Shown piece by piece: positions 38,313 through 40,773 of a DNA stretch of 40,773 nucleotides. The stretch is from positions 1 through 40,773 of the forward strand of contig QHVA01000109.1 of assembly GCA_003223425.1 (NCBI GenBank). The letters run 5' to 3'. This DNA is from Gemmatimonadota bacterium (GTDB lineage: Bacteria > Gemmatimonadota > Gemmatimonadetes > Gemmatimonadales > Gemmatimonadaceae). How positions within the stretch are numbered: the stretch's first letter is position 1; each line of letters starts with the position of its first letter. The position numbers and the translations under genes are program-made. A model generated the notes under the pieces. That model searched no databases, was not told the DNA's origin, and was given only the letters and a program-made list of their open reading frames with translations.

Positions 38313-39085
38313 AACGCACAATCGTAGAGTTAAAGAGAGGCGAGCCACTGGTCGTCAAGGGAAAGGCTAAGGTGCGCGTCGCGCACAAGCCACGAAGCAG
38401 CAATCCCGTCCGAGGCCAGCGGCAGAACACAACGCGCCGTCGAATTGCGAAGGATGCGATGGCGCCCTACGCGATGGAGGTTTTCTCGCGGCTCAAGCGC
38501 GCCCACCCCGACGCGCACTGCGAGCTCGAGCACGAGACACCACTCCAGCTGCTCATGGCGACGATCCTCAGCGCGCAGTGCACTGACAAACGCGTCAACA
38601 TGGTAACGCCGTTGCTGTTCCGAACTTTCCCCACCGCGGCTGCGCTAGCCGACGCACCGCAGGATCAACTGGAAGAGATGATCAAAAGCACCGGCTTCTT
38701 CCGCAACAAAGCGAAGAGTCTGATCGGACTCGGCAAGGCACTGGTCGAGCGCCACAACGGCGAAGTTCCGGATTCGATGGACGCCCTCGTCAAACTGCCC
38801 GGCGTCGGACGCAAAACCGCCAACGTCATCCTCGGCAACGCGTTCAGGAAGAACGAAGGCGTTGTCGTCGACACACACGTTGGCCGTTTGAGTGCGCGTC
38901 TGGGACTGACGAAGCAAACGGAGCCGGTCAAAATCGAAGACGATCTGATGCTGCTATTTCCGAGTGAAGACTGGGCGATGCTGGCGCACGTGCTCATCTT
39001 CCACGGCCGGCGCGTCTGCTTTGCGAAATCCCCGCAGTGTGCGATATGCACACTCAGCGAGATATGTCCATCGAGCTCAGTTTGA
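38309..39085 (+). CDS. nth: Endonuclease III
   Basis: GTG start overlapping the polX stop; LMATILSAQCTDKRVN, LPGVGRKTANVILGNAF, VDTHVGRLSARLGL, CFAKSPQCAICTLSEIC (4Fe-4S). Confidence 0.94.
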   Translation: MKRTIVELKRGEPLVVKGKAKVRVAHKPRSSNPVRGQRQNTTRRRIAKDAMAPYAMEVFSRLKRAHPDAHCELEHETPLQLLMATILSAQCTDKRVNMVTPLLFRTFPTAAALADAPQDQLEEMIKSTGFFRNKAKSLIGLGKALVERHNGEVPDSMDALVKLPGVGRKTANVILGNAFRKNEGVVVDTHVGRLSARLGLTKQTEPVKIEDDLMLLFPSEDWAMLAHVLIFHGRRVCFAKSPQCAICTLSEICPSSSV

Positions 39086-39107
39086 TAACGGGTAACGCGG
39101 AGGAAGT

Positions 39108-39203
39108 ATGAAGATCGGAATCATCGGCGCGGGTCACATCGGTGGGACGCTGACTCGTCGTTTTAGAGCGCTGGGACACGAAGTCTTCGTTGCAGTTACT
39201 TAG
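39108..39203 (+). pseudogene. Truncated Rossmann NAD(P)-binding oxidoreductase (F420:NADPH reductase-like N-terminus)
   Basis: 31-aa ORF MKIGIIGAGHIGGTLTRRFRALGHEVFVAVT with GxGxxG, preceded by aggaag SD; ends inside the 14-bp tandem repeat. Confidence 0.65.
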
Positions 39204-39217
39204 TTGCAGTTACTTAG
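39190..39217. repeat. 14-bp tandem duplication ttgcagttacttag x2
   Basis: Two exact adjacent copies. Confidence 0.9.
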
Positions 39218-39265
39218 ATTCCGCGACCCAGTTCGATTAACTTCAGTACTTTCTCAGCCCTCACG

Positions 39266-39745
39266 ATGACGAAGATTGCAACGATAGAAACCAACAAAGG
39301 GACGATGCGCGCCGAACTGTACGAGAAGGAGGCGCCGAACACAGTTGCCAACTTCGAGAAGCTCGCCAACTCCGGATTTTACGACGGAACGAAATTCCAT
39401 CGCGTGATCAAGGATTTCGTCGTGCAGGGTGGCGACCCGTACTCGAAGGGCGGTGAGCATGCGAAGGGTCCTGTTGGCACCGGCGGGCCGGGTTACAAGA
39501 TCGATTGCGAGACAAAAGGGAATCCGCACACGCATCAAGTCGGCGCGCTGTCGATGGCGCACGCTGGAAAGAACACCGGTGGCAGTCAGTTCTTTATCGT
39601 GCTCAACGAGCAGAACGCGAAGCACCTGAACGGAGTCCACACTGTTTTCGGGAAGGTGATCGAAGGGCTCGACGTCGTGCCCAAGATCAGCCAGAACGAC
39701 ACAGTGTCGAAGGCCAGAGTCTCGAGTGGCGCGGGAGCGAAGTGA
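39266..39745 (+). CDS. Cyclophilin-type peptidylprolyl isomerase
   Basis: 159 aa; [54 protein letters not shown]. Confidence 0.96.
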   Translation: MTKIATIETNKGTMRAELYEKEAPNTVANFEKLANSGFYDGTKFHRVIKDFVVQGGDPYSKGGEHAKGPVGTGGPGYKIDCETKGNPHTHQVGALSMAHAGKNTGGSQFFIVLNEQNAKHLNGVHTVFGKVIEGLDVVPKISQNDTVSKARVSSGAGAK

Positions 39746-39894
39746 TGGCAACTAAAAAGAAGACCGATTTCGGTGCAGCGCTTACGGGATTTATTTTGGG
39801 CGCGGTGACGCTCTTTCTGCTCTTGACTTCGATTGTGCTACTGACGAACGCGCACTTTCGGCACAAGGAGGCGGTGGAAGCGACGCACAAGTAG
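39745..39894 (+). CDS. Small single-TM membrane protein
   Basis: 49 aa [52 protein letters not shown] overlaps the PPIase stop. Confidence 0.65.
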   Translation: MATKKKTDFGAALTGFILGAVTLFLLLTSIVLLTNAHFRHKEAVEATHK

Positions 39895-39912
39895 AGTGAA
39901 CGTTCGGGGAAG

Positions 39913-39957
39913 TTGACTTCGAACTTGGTGGCTAGTATATTACTGACCGGTCAGTAA
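39913..39957 (+). promoter_or_regulatory. tetR promoter with overlapping palindromic operator
   Basis: TTGACT (39913-39918) - 17 nt - TATATT (39936-39941); perfect 18-bp palindrome TTACTGACCGGTCAGTAA at 39940-39957. Confidence 0.85.
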
Positions 39958-39970
39958 CTATTTGTTTGCA

Positions 39971-40672
39971 ATGCCCAAGACGAAATCAGCTCAACCAAAA
40001 TGGCGAAGACGCCCTGAGCACCGGCCCCAGCAGATCATCGAGGCCGCCTTCGAGGTGTTCGGCGAATGCGGCCTCGCCAAGTCCCGCCTCGAGGATATCG
40101 CCAAACGGGCCGGAGTCTCCAAGGGGACCATTTACCTCTACTTCCCCAACAAGGAAGATCTCTTCCGCGAGATGATCCGGCAGACTGCCGTCGCTACCAT
40201 CGAGTCGGGCGAAAAAACGGTCACACAGGGAACTCCAACAGAGCAACTCTGTGCCGTGATGCGCGGCTATTGGAAATTCGTCCGCACGCCTGTCTTCAGC
40301 ACCATTTATCGACTCGTCCTCGGCGAGCTGCATCAGTTCCCCGATCTCGCCCGGTTCTACGCCGACGAAGTCGTCGCGCGCGGACTCAAGCTGTTCAGTG
40401 GAATCATTCGCCGCGGTGTCGAGACTGGCGAGTTCCGTGAGATCGACCCAATGGTAGCTGCCCGAATGCTGGTGGCGCTCACCATCATGAACGGTATTTG
40501 GCGCGACGAGCAGACCGGGGTGCCCCTGCTCCGCCACAAGAAAGACGAAGAGGTTTTTCGCGAGCTGGCCCATTTCTATCTCCATTCGCTGACGGCATCC
40601 GAGGGCGCGTTCGCGCAGGCGGATGGCGCTCCGTCGGACACAGTTTCGTTTCTTCCCTTCTACAATGACTGA
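39971..40672 (+). CDS. TetR/AcrR family transcriptional regulator
   Basis: IIEAAFEVFGECGLAKSRLEDIAKRAGVSKGTIYLYFPNKEDLFREMIRQ HTH; C-terminal TetR helical domain. Confidence 0.94.
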   Translation: MPKTKSAQPKWRRRPEHRPQQIIEAAFEVFGECGLAKSRLEDIAKRAGVSKGTIYLYFPNKEDLFREMIRQTAVATIESGEKTVTQGTPTEQLCAVMRGYWKFVRTPVFSTIYRLVLGELHQFPDLARFYADEVVARGLKLFSGIIRRGVETGEFREIDPMVAARMLVALTIMNGIWRDEQTGVPLLRHKKDEEVFRELAHFYLHSLTASEGAFAQADGAPSDTVSFLPFYND

Positions 40673-40773
40673 ATTTTTCTCGAGCGTTCGCTGCCGAATG
40701 CTGGCAGCGGTCGCGACGGTTGCAATCGTGTCGTCTCCTGGAGCGGCGCAGACTCCCGGTCCATCGGCACCGC
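40665..40773 (+). CDS. Secreted/outer-membrane protein N-terminus, truncated by window end
   Basis: MTEFFSSVRCRMLAAVATVAIVSSPGAAQTPGPSAP: signal peptide, overlapping the tetR stop; family not determinable. Confidence 0.6.
   Translation, partial: MTEFFSSVRCRMLAAVATVAIVSSPGAAQTPGPSAP

Noticed and set aside
1-40773. tRNA, rRNA, prophage, transposase or defence-island genes
   Set aside because: None recognised on either strand; the EVE and DinB-like genes stand alone and are not evidence for a defence system here.

Overview
High-GC bacterial chromosomal window, possibly Gemmatimonadota-like (taxonomy is inference only), dominated by housekeeping and metabolic genes. Main blocks: a partial MFS exporter; a VWA protein; a D-aminoacylase-type amidohydrolase; a thrA-thrC-thrB operon with a coupled alcohol dehydrogenase; an Ogt-type DNA repair methyltransferase; citrate synthase; a three-gene GT2 / HEAT-repeat / multi-domain response-regulator operon; an EVE protein; a prolyl oligopeptidase split by an in-frame TAG; YggT/DUF167 genes; a methionine block (metH, homocysteine methyltransferase-MTHFR fusion, DinB-like, CbiX-like, acyl-CoA dehydrogenase); M61 and M42 peptidases; PolX coupled to endonuclease III; a cyclophilin; and a TetR regulator with a palindromic operator at the right edge. 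Strongest non-routine signals: (1) a SAM-II (SAM_alpha)-like riboswitch followed directly by an intrinsic terminator, with a possible antiterminator, upstream of metH; (2) an exopolysaccharide-like operon whose regulator has a degenerate GGDEF (SGAEF) with an intact RxxD I-site, suggesting a c-di-GMP receptor; (3) a single in-frame TAG between the propeller and catalytic halves of a prolyl oligopeptidase; (4) long hairpin-forming intergenic elements and a dispersed intergenic repeat family; (5) an 18-bp perfect palindrome overlapping the -10 of a tetR promoter. All calls come from reading sequence and motifs; no database search was run.
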